Shown: piece after piece, positions 47,919 to 57,311 of the stretch
Layout of the letters: each line of letters begins with the position of its first letter
Numbering within the stretch: position 1 is the first letter of the stretch
Origin: Terriglobus sp. RCC_193
GTDB lineage: Bacteria; Acidobacteriota; Terriglobia; Terriglobales; Acidobacteriaceae
Direction: 5' to 3'
Assembly: GCF_041355105.1 (NCBI RefSeq)
Contig: NZ_JBFUPK010000002.1
Coordinates: 1,246,037 to 1,310,036 of the forward strand
DNA length: 64,000 nucleotides
Position numbers and translations under genes: made by a program
Notes under the pieces: generated by a model
Seen by the model: only the letters and a program-made list of their open reading frames with translations
Database searches by the model: none
Told to the model about the DNA's origin: nothing

Positions 47919-50072
47919 TTATTCCACCGTCACACTCTTAGCAAGGTTTCTTGGTTGGTCTACGTCGCAGCCTCGGCGTACTGCTATGTGGTACGCGAGG
48001 AGTTGCAGGGGGACTACTTCGAGGATGGGTAGGAGTAGTTCCGGGGCGGCTGGGATGGTGATGACGTGTTCGACCAGGCCCTGTAGGTGGGTGTGTTCCT
48101 GTTGTTCGTGGACTGCGCGGGCCTTTAGCGCTTCGGCCGTTGTGGCTGCCGCGTTTGCATTCCCAACTGGGACAGGAGAAGCAGGTCCCTCCACTTCGCT
48201 GCGCTCCGGTCGGGATGACGGAGTACTGAAGGAAGATGCGTTCTGCTCGTCGTACTGGTAGGGTGCGGTGGCGATGGCGATGACGCGGCCGCTGCGGGCG
48301 GTTACTTCCTGGATGTTGGAGAGGGTCTTTTCGTACTTGAGGACGCTGGTGGGGTCTGCGGGGTCCTTGGTGGCGATGCAGACGACGGGGAGCGTTTCGT
48401 CGATGAGGGCGTTGGGGCCGTGCTTCATTTCGCCGGCGGGGTAGCCTTCGGCGTGGATGTAACTAATCTCCTTGAGCTTGAGCGCGCCTTCGAGGGCGAT
48501 GGGGTAGTGGATGCCTCGGCCGAGGAAGAGGAAGTCGCGCGCGGTAGAGAAGTGTTTGGCCAGATCGCAACACTGGTCGTCGACGCCGCGCAGGATTTCT
48601 TCTAACTTACGGGGGATTTCGGCTAACTCGGAGACATATTGTTTTGACTGCTCGGCGGTGACATGGCCGCGCTGCTGTCCCAGGTAGAGTGCCAGCGTAA
48701 ACAGCGCGGTGAGTTGCGCGGTGAAGGCCTTGGTGGAGGCGACGCCGATTTCCGGGCCTGCGTTGGTGGTGATGACGCCGGATGCTTTGCGCGTGATCGC
48801 CGATCCCACCACGTTGCAGATGGCCAGTGTGGGCGTGCCTTTGCTGACCATCTCCATTTGTGCGGCGATGGTGTCTGCCGTCTCGCCGCTTTGGGTAATT
48901 AACAAACCTAACGATCCGGGGATGGGGTCGCGGTAGCGATATTCGCTGGCGTAGTCGACGTCGACGGGGAGGCGGGCGAGGCGCTCGATCATGAACTTGC
49001 CCGCGAGGCCTGCGTGCCAACTGGTGCCGCAGGCAGCGATGGTCATGCTGGTGGCGGCTTTGATTTGTTCGGGGGAGATCTGGAGGTCGGGGAGGTAGAC
49101 CTGGCCGCTGTCGAGCGAGACGCGGCCCAGCGTAGTGTCGCGGACGGCGCGCGGCTGCTCGTTGATTTCCTTGAGCATGAAGTGCTTGTAGCCGGCCTTT
49201 TCCGCCTGGATGGGATCCCATGTAATGCGCTGCGGCTGGCGCTCATGCACGATGCCTTCGAAGTCGGTGAAGGTGACACCGGACTTCGTCAGGATGGCGC
49301 ACTCGCCGTCGTTGAGGAAGACGATGTCGCGTGTGTGATGCAGGATGCCGGGGACGTCGGAGGCGAGGAAGTATTCGCCGTCGCCGATGCCGATGACGGC
49401 GGGCGGTCCGCTGCGTGCGGCGACGAGTTTGTCCGGCTCGCGCGCGCTGAGGACGCCGATGGCGAACGCTCCGGTGAGCCGCTTCACCGCACGCCGCACG
49501 GCCTCTTCGAGGGGTATGTTGCTGGGTGGGGTTTCGAGGATGGCTTCTGCGGCGTTGGCTTCGGTGGGGCTCTGATCCCACATCTCAGAAGCGAGATGTG
49601 GGGCACCCGCTTCGGTGGCGGTGGCTGGAATCGAACCGGCGGCTTTTTCGAGCTCGTCTTCGATGAGGTGCGCGATGATTTCGGTATCGGTTTCGGAGAC
49701 GAAGCGATGGCCGCGTGCGATGAGGTCGTGCTTCAGCGAGAGGTAGTTTTCCACGATGCCGTTGTGGACGACGACGAGCGTGCCGGTGCCGTCGCGATGC
49801 GGGTGTGCGTTCTCTTCGGTGGGGCGGCCGTGCGTGGCCCAGCGGGTGTGGCCAATGCCGTAGGTGCCACGCAGTGGATGCTCCTGCAGCACCTTCTCCA
49901 GGTTGCTCAGCTTGCCGGGCGCGCGTCGCACGTCGAGTAGTGTGGGGTTGTCAGCGATGCCCGCGACGGCGATGCCAGCAGAGTCGTATCCGCGATACTC
50001 CAGCCGACGCAAACCTTCCACAATCAGGGGGACAACATCTTTTGGACCGATATAGCCAATGATTCCGCACAT
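47919..50072 (-). CDS. glmS: Glutamine-fructose-6-phosphate aminotransferase with two in-frame insertions
   Basis: Makes glucosamine-6-phosphate for cell-wall synthesis. Starts [13 protein letters not shown] with nucleophile Cys2; the glutaminase keeps [19 protein letters not shown], the SIS domains keep [10 protein letters not shown] and STKAFTAQL, and the end [15 protein letters not shown] is canonical. Length is about 717 against 609 in E. coli. The extra residues lie at about 145-190 ([14 protein letters not shown]...) and 600-655 ([13 protein letters not shown]...), both encoded by dispersed repeats. A longer start upstream is rejected because Cys2 must be exposed. Confidence 0.95.
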   Translation of the reverse strand: MCGIIGYIGPKDVVPLIVEGLRRLEYRGYDSAGIAVAGIADNPTLLDVRRAPGKLSNLEKVLQEHPLRGTYGIGHTRWATHGRPTEENAHPHRDGTGTLVVVHNGIVENYLSLKHDLIARGHRFVSETDTEIIAHLIEDELEKAAGSIPATATEAGAPHLASEMWDQSPTEANAAEAILETPPSNIPLEEAVRRAVKRLTGAFAIGVLSAREPDKLVAARSGPPAVIGIGDGEYFLASDVPGILHHTRDIVFLNDGECAILTKSGVTFTDFEGIVHERQPQRITWDPIQAEKAGYKHFMLKEINEQPRAVRDTTLGRVSLDSGQVYLPDLQISPEQIKAATSMTIAACGTSWHAGLAGKFMIERLARLPVDVDYASEYRYRDPIPGSLGLLITQSGETADTIAAQMEMVSKGTPTLAICNVVGSAITRKASGVITTNAGPEIGVASTKAFTAQLTALFTLALYLGQQRGHVTAEQSKQYVSELAEIPRKLEEILRGVDDQCCDLAKHFSTARDFLFLGRGIHYPIALEGALKLKEISYIHAEGYPAGEMKHGPNALIDETLPVVCIATKDPADPTSVLKYEKTLSNIQEVTARSGRVIAIATAPYQYDEQNASSFSTPSSRPERSEVEGPASPVPVGNANAAATTAEALKARAVHEQQEHTHLQGLVEHVITIPAAPELLLPILEVVPLQLLAYHIAVRRGCDVDQPRNLAKSVTVE
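48181..48221 (-). repeat. TCATCCCGACCGG-type repeat inside glmS
   Basis: On the minus strand reads CCGTCATCCCGACCGGAGCG...GGAGGGACCTGCT, a relative of the repeats at 32324 and 63606. It encodes [13 protein letters not shown] within the second SIS domain region. Confidence 0.7.
49572..49610. repeat. CCCACATCTC palindrome repeat inside glmS
   Basis: CCCACATCTC-N6-GAGATGTGGG (49577-49602) plus flanking GGGCACCC; encodes [12 protein letters not shown] within the glutaminase-SIS linker side. The same element is, from memory, a common intergenic repeat of acidobacteria. Confidence 0.65.
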
Positions 50073-50121
50073 GGATGTCAGTGTAGAACGCGATAGGGCG
50101 AAAGCATGTTGCGCCGGAGGT

Positions 50122-53085
50122 TCATTCCGGCGCAACGATGAGTCTGAAGGGGACAGTGTGTGTGACAGATGTGCCACCACTTACGCCTGTGGCTGTGATG
50201 GTAACGGCATACGTCCCGGGAGGTGTGTGGTCCGGATACTTGCCACTGCATGCTGTCGTACCCAGCAGCAGGATCGTTACCAACGCAGCCATGAATAGCG
50301 GCAGTCGACGTCGTGGTACAAAGAACAGCATTCCAGCCGCAGGCAGAAGGCACAGTGCAATCGTCGATGGGGCCATCGACCGTGTCTCTGATTTGAAGTT
50401 TGTAATTGTGGATGTCTCCACAACAAAGGAAACGGCTGCCGTGGACGACAATGCATAGCGGCCCCTGTCGAAGGTGCAGGTGGCCACCGGCGGCAGGTTG
50501 CCACAGGTGAGTGAGACGCTGCCGTTGAAATTGTTCATGGAGGTTAGCGTGAGCTTCGTCGTGGCGTGATGTTCTGTCTGCACGCTGAGCGTCGGGCCGG
50601 TTGGAGAGATAGAGAAGTCTGGCGGTGGTGGAACCGTAAGCGTTATCGTGACGGTATTCGATGTAGAGGGCGCAAAGATTGTAGTGCCGCTATAGACCGC
50701 AGTAAGTACGTGCGTTCCACCCGTGAGTGTTCCTGCGGGAAGCGTAACGTTGCCATTTAATACTCCGGCAATGCCCAGCTTTGTGCCATTGTCCAGAATG
50801 CTTATGGTGCCAGTAAGCGCCGTGCCTTTGTAACTGGAAGATGCCGCCGTGGTGAGAACGATGGGGGTAGCCGTGGTTCCTGATGTGGGATTGCCGGCCA
50901 GAGAGAGCGTGGTTGGTGCAAAGTGCACAGTCTGGCTAAAGACGCCGGTGATGTCGGCACCGGGAATGCTACTGGTCAAGACGCCCTGAAATGTATGCCG
51001 ACCGGGAGTGAGTGTCGTGGTGACGATGTTGGCATCGCCCGTGGCGTCAAGGCCTTTATCAAGGATGACAGTGCTGCCTTCCGTCACACGCAAATGTCCG
51101 GTCGCACCTGCTGGAAATGGCTTGGTGCTGCCGCCAATGGTGACCGGGTCGCCGTATTCGCTGGGATCAGGAAGCGAGTACAGACCACCCACCGAGGGCG
51201 CCGAATTTGAGAGGATCTGAGAGTTGACTATGCTGTCGTTGAAGTCGAGGCCTTCGTAATCGCACTCGTACTGATGAGAGCCAGCATCTGCGAAGAAGGT
51301 CGCGTAGACATCTGCGGTTCCAGTCGGAATGGCATCGACAAGAAGATTGCCATTATCGAAGATGCGCATGTGTCCCTGAAGGGATTGATTCTGATTGAGT
51401 CTGCAGCGAACCTGACCGGAGAGTTTGCTTCCAACATATGTCTGCGAATCCACATTCATCACAACAAGGGCTGAGGAAGCAGGCGTTGAAGAAACATAGA
51501 CCCGGGTGGGCAATGAGATGGCTCTTGCTCCGTTGGTTTCTGCGAAACGCACCTGAAGTTCGTGCTGCCCTGGACTGAGGCCGATGGAGAAACTACCGGA
51601 GTAATAAGGCGGCGCGTTGTTAACGATGATGTCCTGCGTCTGTGCCGCAACGCCATCGACATAGAGAGTGACTGGATTATTGGTAGTCCAACTTGTTGTG
51701 CCGCTCAGAACCAGCGCGTAAGTGACAGTAATGTTGTCTGGTCCAGTCACATAGCGTGAGGGGCCCTGAATGATGCGGTTCTGGGGGCCAGTCCACATAC
51801 CAGGCAACTCAATTGCACCCATGTCAATATTGACCGGAGCGCTCCCCTGCGTGCGCGGGTTACCTTCCAGATCGGTTGCAGGCTGAGGCAGCACACTGTT
51901 GCTGCCTGTATCGATGACCGCTGCAGAGTGTGGTGCGAGATTGCCTTTTGCATCGACACTGAGTTGTGGATCGCTGGTGATGTTTCCATGAGTCGCATCC
52001 GCCCCGCAGTCTGACGAAAAGGGAATGCCTGCGGTATAGGAGTCATTGAAGACAAAGACAGGAACGTTGCCGACCGTCGCATAGGCGGAGTTGAGACGGC
52101 ATAGGAAGCCTGGAGCGCCGCTGTTGCTGGAGACGATGTTGTTCACGACCTGTACACGGGCATGAGCAGAGTCGATAAATACCTGCGGAAGCGCTCCGGT
52201 ACCGTTGTTGGCAATGGTGTTGTTCAGGATGCGGATGAGCGGAGCGCCGAGCGGGAGGAGTCCAGGGGCGGTGAGATCCAGGAGTCCCAGATGGATTGCG
52301 GACGCCGAATTTGCCACATTTGAGCTGTTATTGCTGATTTCGTTGCCATCAATGGTGATCCTGGAAGCGTTGAACATGCAGATGGTGGCGCCGCACCCAG
52401 CCGCTGCCGAAGCAGGGCTGTTATTGCGGAAGATATTGTTTTCAATGACGGCATCCTCCGACGCCCAGACGAGGATCGTACCGTTCCCGGACTCTGTATT
52501 CCCGATGATCGTGTTCCTGGTGGCATGTGCGCGTGATCCGCCGTAGAGAAGGATTGCGGTTCCGCGATACGTGCATTGGCTCACGGGGTTGTAGGTATGG
52601 GTGCGGGTAATGGTGTTACCCGTAATGGTGGGGCTTCCCTGTGCATTAATGCTGGTGCATGCATTGTCGGTGAAGATATTGTTCTGGATGGTAGGCGAAG
52701 CGTAATGAATGTAGACGCCTCCGCCGCCGATGTTCGACGGACCCGACCCGGAACCGTTGCGGATGGTGAAGCCGCTGAGTATCGCCTGGCTGGTTTCCCC
52801 GCTGCCGAATGCCACCACGGGGCCTGTCGAACTGCCATCCAGAATGGTGGTGGCGGGGCCATCCGAACTGGTAACCGTGATGTTGCGCCCGTGGAAGTCC
52901 AGGTTCACGTAGTAAGTTCCCGGAGCAACGATCACGGTGCCGCCATTGCTGCTGCTGTCGATTGCGGACTGGATCGTGGGTTTGTCAGCAGGGACGCGAA
53001 TGGTCGTCTGCGCATGCAGGGACAGGCAAAACAGCACTGCAAACAGCACTGCGGCAAAACGCCGGGAGAGCAGGGGAATGGTCAT
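50122..53085 (-). CDS. Large secreted beta-helix/Ig-like repeat protein
   Basis: About 987 residues with a signal peptide ([18 protein letters not shown]). Residues ~20-400 form a right-handed beta helix of the pectate-lyase/NosD kind: [67 protein letters not shown]. Then several Ig-like domains ([40 protein letters not shown]), then a C-terminal hydrophobic segment with RRRLP as in cell-surface anchor tails. Upstream frame extension is rejected. Polysaccharide binding or adhesion is inferred. Confidence 0.82.
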   Translation of the reverse strand: MTIPLLSRRFAAVLFAVLFCLSLHAQTTIRVPADKPTIQSAIDSSSNGGTVIVAPGTYYVNLDFHGRNITVTSSDGPATTILDGSSTGPVVAFGSGETSQAILSGFTIRNGSGSGPSNIGGGGVYIHYASPTIQNNIFTDNACTSINAQGSPTITGNTITRTHTYNPVSQCTYRGTAILLYGGSRAHATRNTIIGNTESGNGTILVWASEDAVIENNIFRNNSPASAAAGCGATICMFNASRITIDGNEISNNSSNVANSASAIHLGLLDLTAPGLLPLGAPLIRILNNTIANNGTGALPQVFIDSAHARVQVVNNIVSSNSGAPGFLCRLNSAYATVGNVPVFVFNDSYTAGIPFSSDCGADATHGNITSDPQLSVDAKGNLAPHSAAVIDTGSNSVLPQPATDLEGNPRTQGSAPVNIDMGAIELPGMWTGPQNRIIQGPSRYVTGPDNITVTYALVLSGTTSWTTNNPVTLYVDGVAAQTQDIIVNNAPPYYSGSFSIGLSPGQHELQVRFAETNGARAISLPTRVYVSSTPASSALVVMNVDSQTYVGSKLSGQVRCRLNQNQSLQGHMRIFDNGNLLVDAIPTGTADVYATFFADAGSHQYECDYEGLDFNDSIVNSQILSNSAPSVGGLYSLPDPSEYGDPVTIGGSTKPFPAGATGHLRVTEGSTVILDKGLDATGDANIVTTTLTPGRHTFQGVLTSSIPGADITGVFSQTVHFAPTTLSLAGNPTSGTTATPIVLTTAASSSYKGTALTGTISILDNGTKLGIAGVLNGNVTLPAGTLTGGTHVLTAVYSGTTIFAPSTSNTVTITLTVPPPPDFSISPTGPTLSVQTEHHATTKLTLTSMNNFNGSVSLTCGNLPPVATCTFDRGRYALSSTAAVSFVVETSTITNFKSETRSMAPSTIALCLLPAAGMLFFVPRRRLPLFMAALVTILLLGTTACSGKYPDHTPPGTYAVTITATGVSGGTSVTHTVPFRLIVAPE

Positions 53086-53284
53086 AAGTGAGTGAAGCCA
53101 TTCTGCCACAGACGTGTGTATCCATGACACATATCTGACACAAGCCTGACAAACCGTGTGACCGTCGTCACAGACCCGTCGCGCGAAACCGCAGACGATA
53201 CGCATACGAGGTTCCGCCCATGCGTATTCCATCGACGAAGATCTGCCCCAGCTCCAACCGGCCCTGCGCAGGGAAGTGTGCAGG

Positions 53285-53362
53285 CTATGGCACCAGCTCA
53301 AACTGCCCGCCGCTGATCGTACTGGCGGTGCTGGCCACATCCACATGCGATGCGGCAGGAGA
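53285..53362 (-). other. Possible 3' remnant of a lost gene
   Basis: Minus-strand frame with high third-position GC reading SHVDVASTASTISGGQFELVP and a stop at 53285; the end QFELVP resembles that of the 30063 gene. It has no start and stops at the ctaD fragment boundary, so it may be a scar. Weak evidence. Confidence 0.25.
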
Positions 53363-53541
53363 ATGCCGATGAGCGCCGTTGCACCTGTTGTCCCGAACGT
53401 GGCAACGCCGCGTTACAACAAACACAACTATCTGAACAACGGGCATGGGGTAAAGAACTGGCTGCTTACCAGTGACCACAAGCGTATCGCCCTGATGTAC
53501 ATGTGGCCGTGACGTTTTTCTTTGCGCTCCAGTCCACCTAT
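53363..53541 (+). pseudogene. N-terminal fragment of cytochrome c oxidase subunit I (ctaD)
   Basis: The frame reads MPMSAVAPVVPNVATPRYNK, then HNYLNNGHGVKNWLLTSDHKR and IALMYMW, matching the cytosolic start of acidobacterial CtaD, up to the first transmembrane helix. After MYMW a frame change would be needed to continue as VTFFFAL; the frame stops at TGA 53512 and the helix breaks off. Only about 50 of ~550 residues remain. A decayed copy; the functional gene would be elsewhere. Confidence 0.7.
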
Positions 53542-53556
53542 AACCACCTTCGTGTT

Positions 53557-53593
53557 GCGGCCTGCTGACTTCTCCTGGCAGGCCGCTTTTTTT
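53557..53593 (+). terminator. Intrinsic terminator
   Basis: GCGGCCTGC/GCAGGCCGC (9 bp) followed by TTTTTTT, after the ctaD fragment. Confidence 0.8.
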
Positions 53594-53600
53594 ACGAAGG

Positions 53601-54323
53601 TTATTCAGCGCAGTGGCGCAGTTGTTCCATGTCTTTCAGTTGAAGCGTGTTTCCATCCATCTGCAACAATCCTTCTTTTCGAAAGGACGACAGAACACGT
53701 GTCACTGTCTCGCGCGAGATGCCAGCCATATGGCCCAGTTCTTCGTGCGTGAGCGGCATGTGGAAGCGGACAGTATTGGGGAAGCGGCCGTTGTGATTGT
53801 CATGCTCGCCAGCCAGCACCAGGCCGCCCCACTCCACCAGAACGCTGGCGAGCTTCGCAGATGCAGAGCTGGAAAGCGCCAGTCGCCGCGCGCTCAACAC
53901 AGCAGAGTCATACTCGCGCGCCATGGCCATTACGGAGTTACGGCTTACCGCCTGAAACTCCTCCATGAACAACAGGAACTGTGTCCGCGGAATTGCTTTC
54001 ACGGAGCACGGTTCCAGTGTTTCGGCGGTGGCTTCGTAACGGCTACGTTTGAGCGCAGCAGCAAGGCCAAGAACATCGCCGGGACCAACAATGCGCAGCA
54101 GCAGCAATCGACCATCGGGAGAGGAAGTCGTTAGCTTGATCGTGCCGCGACAGACCACGTATACCTGTTCCGGCGCATAGCCTTCGCGCAGCACCGATTC
54201 ATGCGCGCCCAGGTGCACGAATTGGCCCATGCCGTCCAGCTTCTCCAGGGCGACATGGTCCAGCGAACAGAAACAGTGCGGGCCTTTGATCTCGCATTGA
54301 AGACAACTGCGGCGCAGTGGCAT
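53601..54323 (-). CDS. Crp/Fnr-family regulator with N-terminal cysteines
   Basis: 240 residues: cyclic-nucleotide-binding-like beta roll (VLREGYAPEQVYVVCRGTIKL, LLLLRIVGPGDVLGLAAAL) and Crp helix-turn-helix (LTHEELGHMAGISRETVTRVLSSFRKEG). Cysteines at about 7, 10, 17 and 19 (CLQCEIKGPHCFC) resemble the Fe-S ligand cluster of FNR, so oxygen or NO sensing is plausible. Leader contains TACACT and GGGGAG before ATG 54323. Targets unknown. Confidence 0.88.
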   Translation of the reverse strand: MPLRRSCLQCEIKGPHCFCSLDHVALEKLDGMGQFVHLGAHESVLREGYAPEQVYVVCRGTIKLTTSSPDGRLLLLRIVGPGDVLGLAAALKRSRYEATAETLEPCSVKAIPRTQFLLFMEEFQAVSRNSVMAMAREYDSAVLSARRLALSSSASAKLASVLVEWGGLVLAGEHDNHNGRFPNTVRFHMPLTHEELGHMAGISRETVTRVLSSFRKEGLLQMDGNTLQLKDMEQLRHCAE

Positions 54324-54414
54324 GGGGCTCCCCGTCTTTCAGTGTATGAGAGTCGCAAAATTCCTGTAGCTTACAGCGCTGTATCTGAAGTAGCTTGGGA
54401 CGGGAGAAATGGCC

Positions 54415-55467
54415 ATGTCACGCGTGTTGTCTGCGGTTCTGATAAGTGCGATTGCGTGCGGTAGTTTGTGCGCACAGGAAAATCCGGCAGCAAGTATTCA
54501 GACGAATCACGCGGTGACAGAATCCGATGGCACGGTCCGCATGCAGCGCATCGTACCTTTGCCCAAAGGAATTAGCCCGGAAGCAAAGGCATGGCTCAGC
54601 CGTCCTGCAGGTGATGCGGACGTTCCGCAAACACTGGAACAGCGCCGCACGATGCTGGACAAATCGCAGGCGCAGCATCGCGACATTCTGCTGAAGATGT
54701 TTGACGTTACCGTTCACGACAGCACCGTTGCGGGCGTGCCGGTGCGCGAAGTATTGCCAAAGGAGATGAAGCACCCAGACCGCGTGCTCATCTGCCTGCA
54801 CGGTGGCGGATTCAATGCCGACTCCGGCTCCTACTCGGAATCCATTCCCGTTGCTGCGATGACCAGCAGCCGCGTGGTCAGCGTGCTGTACCGTATGGCG
54901 CCGGAACACCCATTCCCTGCTGGCGTGGATGATGTTGTCGCCGTCTATCGCGAACTGCTGAAGAAGTACCGTCCGCAACACATTGCTATCTTCGGCAGCA
55001 GCGCGGGTGCTGGCCTCACCATGCAGGCGGCGGTGCGCATCAAGCAGTTGAAATTGCCCATGCCCGCAGCACTCGGCCCGTTCTCTGTGCCTGCTGCAAT
55101 GGATGACGGCGGCGATTCGCGCTCGCTCTACAACACCGATGGTCTGCGCGGCTATGTGCAGGTGCCCAACAACGCAACGACGAACCCATACGTTGGCACC
55201 ACCGATCCGCGCGATCCGGTGCTCTCACCGCTGTACGCGGATCTGCACGACATGCCGCCCGCACTCTTTCTCACCAGCGAGCGCGACCTTCTTTTGAGCA
55301 GCACCACCATGCTTCACCGCGCTTATCTTCGCGCAGGCAGCGATGGTCGCTTGATCGTCTTTGAAGCTCTGCCGCACTGTTTCTGGAACAACTCTTCGCT
55401 GCCCGAAACGCGCGAGGCATGGAAGTACATGGCAGACTTTTTCAACCAGCAGTTGGCACGGCGATAA
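54415..55467 (+). CDS. Secreted alpha/beta hydrolase (HSL-type esterase)
   Basis: 350 residues with a signal peptide (SRVLSAVLISAIACGSLCA). The oxyanion motif HGGGFNAD, the nucleophile elbow GSSAGAG, an Asp in TSERDLLL and a His in ALPHCFW complete the hormone-sensitive-lipase family triad. Substrate probably a small ester; unknown. Two ATGs six bases apart; 54415 fits GGGAG spacing better. Divergent from the Fnr-type regulator. Confidence 0.88.
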   Translation: MSRVLSAVLISAIACGSLCAQENPAASIQTNHAVTESDGTVRMQRIVPLPKGISPEAKAWLSRPAGDADVPQTLEQRRTMLDKSQAQHRDILLKMFDVTVHDSTVAGVPVREVLPKEMKHPDRVLICLHGGGFNADSGSYSESIPVAAMTSSRVVSVLYRMAPEHPFPAGVDDVVAVYRELLKKYRPQHIAIFGSSAGAGLTMQAAVRIKQLKLPMPAALGPFSVPAAMDDGGDSRSLYNTDGLRGYVQVPNNATTNPYVGTTDPRDPVLSPLYADLHDMPPALFLTSERDLLLSSTTMLHRAYLRAGSDGRLIVFEALPHCFWNNSSLPETREAWKYMADFFNQQLARR

Positions 55468-55528
55468 AAGAAGCGGCGTAGCAATCTGGCGTGTAGTCCA
55501 TGCAGGCTGGCATGCGGTCACACGCACC

Positions 55529-55615
55529 ATGAAGAGTTATTTCCAACACGCTGCCGCCACCGCGCTTCTTCTGCTGTTTCTCTCGCTGGCCACACTTCTG
55601 ATCCTGCGCGCATAA
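55529..55615 (+). CDS. Possible 28-residue single-span peptide
   Basis: MKSYFQHAAATALLLLFLSL then ATLLILRA: one hydrophobic helix with a basic start. No Shine-Dalgarno, so coding is doubtful; it could be a membrane micropeptide. Confidence 0.25.
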   Translation: MKSYFQHAAATALLLLFLSLATLLILRA

Positions 55616-55663
55616 AGATTCAGGGATCAGAAGTATGGAAGTTGCGCCAACGTGCGCAGTGCC

Positions 55664-55882
55664 TTAGCTCTCTTTGCGATAAAGCATGTTCCGAATGGTT
55701 TCGCGCCGCGCAGCATCCATTTCGGATTTCTCTTTGCGCTGGTCCGCGTCCAGCTTTTCTCTCTGTGCTTCCATCTCTTCTTCGGTGCACTCAGGACAGC
55801 GGTTGGCAAAGCCGGGCTTATCCGGCTTCAGCTCGAATTCTTCTCCGCACACAACACAGGTTTTGATCGGGAACAGCGGCAT
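55664..55882 (-). CDS. Small zinc-ribbon protein
   Basis: 72 residues: CVVCGEEF and CPECTEEEM give two CxxC pairs for a zinc ribbon, followed by a charged helix (QREKLDADQRKEKSEMDAARRE). Nucleic-acid or protein binding by family. No gene family name assigned. Confidence 0.7.
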   Translation of the reverse strand: MPLFPIKTCVVCGEEFELKPDKPGFANRCPECTEEEMEAQREKLDADQRKEKSEMDAARRETIRNMLYRKES

Positions 55883-56112
55883 AACAGTTTTATTTTATCC
55901 AGCCGAAGCGGGTAGTGCATATGGGGCATGTCCGGAATACCGGCGTGGCATGGCCCAACTGTATGGATGAAACCGTATCGCCCATTCGGTGCCTGGTGGC
56001 CTCCCCCCGAGTTTTTCGTTGCCCTGTAGTTTGCGCTTGCGAATCGCAGCATCGCGGCGCAGAATACTCCCAATCGTCTCTCAATCTCTGCTTCAGGAAG
56101 AGGGTCGCTTCC

Positions 56113-56850
56113 ATGGCGACATCCACGCTTTCCTGGTTGTCCGGCGGCCAGGGCAAACGTCCTGGCATCCTCTATCCCCATGCCCAATGGTGGTTTCTGC
56201 TGTGCATTGTGCTCACCTGGGTCGGTTTCGGCCATAGCTATTTCGCGCAGATCAGAACGCAGCCGCTGCTGCACCACGTCCATGGCGCGCTCATGGGCGG
56301 ATGGATCCTCACGCTCATCGTGCAACCCATCCTGTACCAGCAGGGCAGGATGAAGCTGCACCGCACACTGGGCCGATGGGCGGTATATCTGCTGGTCCCG
56401 GCCATCGTGGTGTGTGTCTTTTTCATGATCCGCTCTATGCTACGTTTCACGCTGATCCCGCCCTTCATGGTGGACCATCTTGCGTTTCTGGATGTGGCTT
56501 CGCTCTTCCTGTTTCCGTTGTTTGTGGGCCTGGGTATCTGGTACGCCCGCAACATTCAACTGCACGCGCGATACATTGCATGCACGGTGATGCTTCTGAT
56601 GCCGCCGGCGCTGGCGCGTGCGGGACTTATGTCCGCCTACCTGCGCACTCACTTTCGTTTGAATGTGAACCTGATGGTCGGCCTCATGAGTTTCGTTTTG
56701 CTGATGCTCATGGTCGACGATAAGCGCAAAGGCAAGCTTTACGCCGCTTATCCCGTGGCATTTACTGCAAATACCATCGTCTGCGTCTGCGCCAACTTTG
56801 CCCAGAACTGGGGTTGGTGGAACACACTTTCCGGCTGGATCAAAGGCTGA
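56113..56850 (+). CDS. Seven-helix membrane protein
   Basis: 245 residues with AGGAAGAGGG before ATG 56113. About seven transmembrane helices; characteristic piece HHVHGALMGGWILTLIVQPILY then LHRTLGRWAVYLL contains several His and Arg, as in heme or quinone-linked membrane proteins (DUF2306-like), but no certain assignment. Longer upstream frame rejected. Confidence 0.75.
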   Translation: MATSTLSWLSGGQGKRPGILYPHAQWWFLLCIVLTWVGFGHSYFAQIRTQPLLHHVHGALMGGWILTLIVQPILYQQGRMKLHRTLGRWAVYLLVPAIVVCVFFMIRSMLRFTLIPPFMVDHLAFLDVASLFLFPLFVGLGIWYARNIQLHARYIACTVMLLMPPALARAGLMSAYLRTHFRLNVNLMVGLMSFVLLMLMVDDKRKGKLYAAYPVAFTANTIVCVCANFAQNWGWWNTLSGWIKG

Positions 56851-56942
56851 TTTCGTCCTGCGGAATTTTCGCTGGACAAGCATGGAAGCGCAGGCGTACT
56901 TTATCGCCGCTGGTCGAAATCAGGCCAGCGGAGGTGAGTGTC

Positions 56943-57173
56943 ATGGACGATGTAAACGTCGGTGCGCTCGATATGTTCGTGCGCTTTCTGATTGGCATGG
57001 CGCTGTTCAGCCTGGCAACCCTGCTCAAAGGCGACTGGCGCTGGCTCGCGCTTCTGGGCTTCGTCCCGCTTCTCACAGCAGCCTTCCGCTATTGCCCCTT
57101 CTACGACCTCATAGGCTGCACCACCTGCGAAGAAGCCCGTCGATTGCGGCGGGAAACCCGTATCGCGCACTAG
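56943..57173 (+). CDS. DUF2892 (YgaP-type) inner-membrane protein
   Basis: 76 residues with two hydrophobic helices: VGALDMFVRFLIGMALFSLA and WLALLGFVPLLTAAFRYCPFY, then GCTTCEE. The CPFYDLIGCTTC end is the DUF2892 signature. Rhodanese partners are often near, none here. GGAGG lies upstream of the ATG. Confidence 0.82.
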   Translation: MDDVNVGALDMFVRFLIGMALFSLATLLKGDWRWLALLGFVPLLTAAFRYCPFYDLIGCTTCEEARRLRRETRIAH

Positions 57174-57223
57174 CGCCTTCAAAACGGCCCAATTCAAAGG
57201 GATTGAGCAGTGGCGCACCGTGT

Positions 57224-57238
57224 TTTCTCAGTGAGAAA
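57224..57238. promoter_or_regulatory. Short palindrome upstream of the GGDEF gene
   Basis: TTTCTCA-G-TGAGAAA, a perfect 7-bp inverted repeat about 75 bases before the GGDEF gene; TTGACA at 57269 could be its -35. Confidence 0.3.
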
Positions 57239-57311
57239 CGCGCGCACGTTACCATTGCACTCAGGACTTTGACAGAGTCTTCCATCCCGCATCGGAAAGA
57301 TTCCCCTTGGA

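Noticed and set aside
50073-50180. 36-residue N-terminal extension of GlmS
   Set aside because: Mature GlmS needs Cys as residue 2; MCGIIGYIG at 50072 is canonical.
53086-53346. N-terminal extension of the beta-helix protein
   Set aside because: Composition is non-coding-like (MWMWPAPPV...) and a signal peptide starts at 53085.
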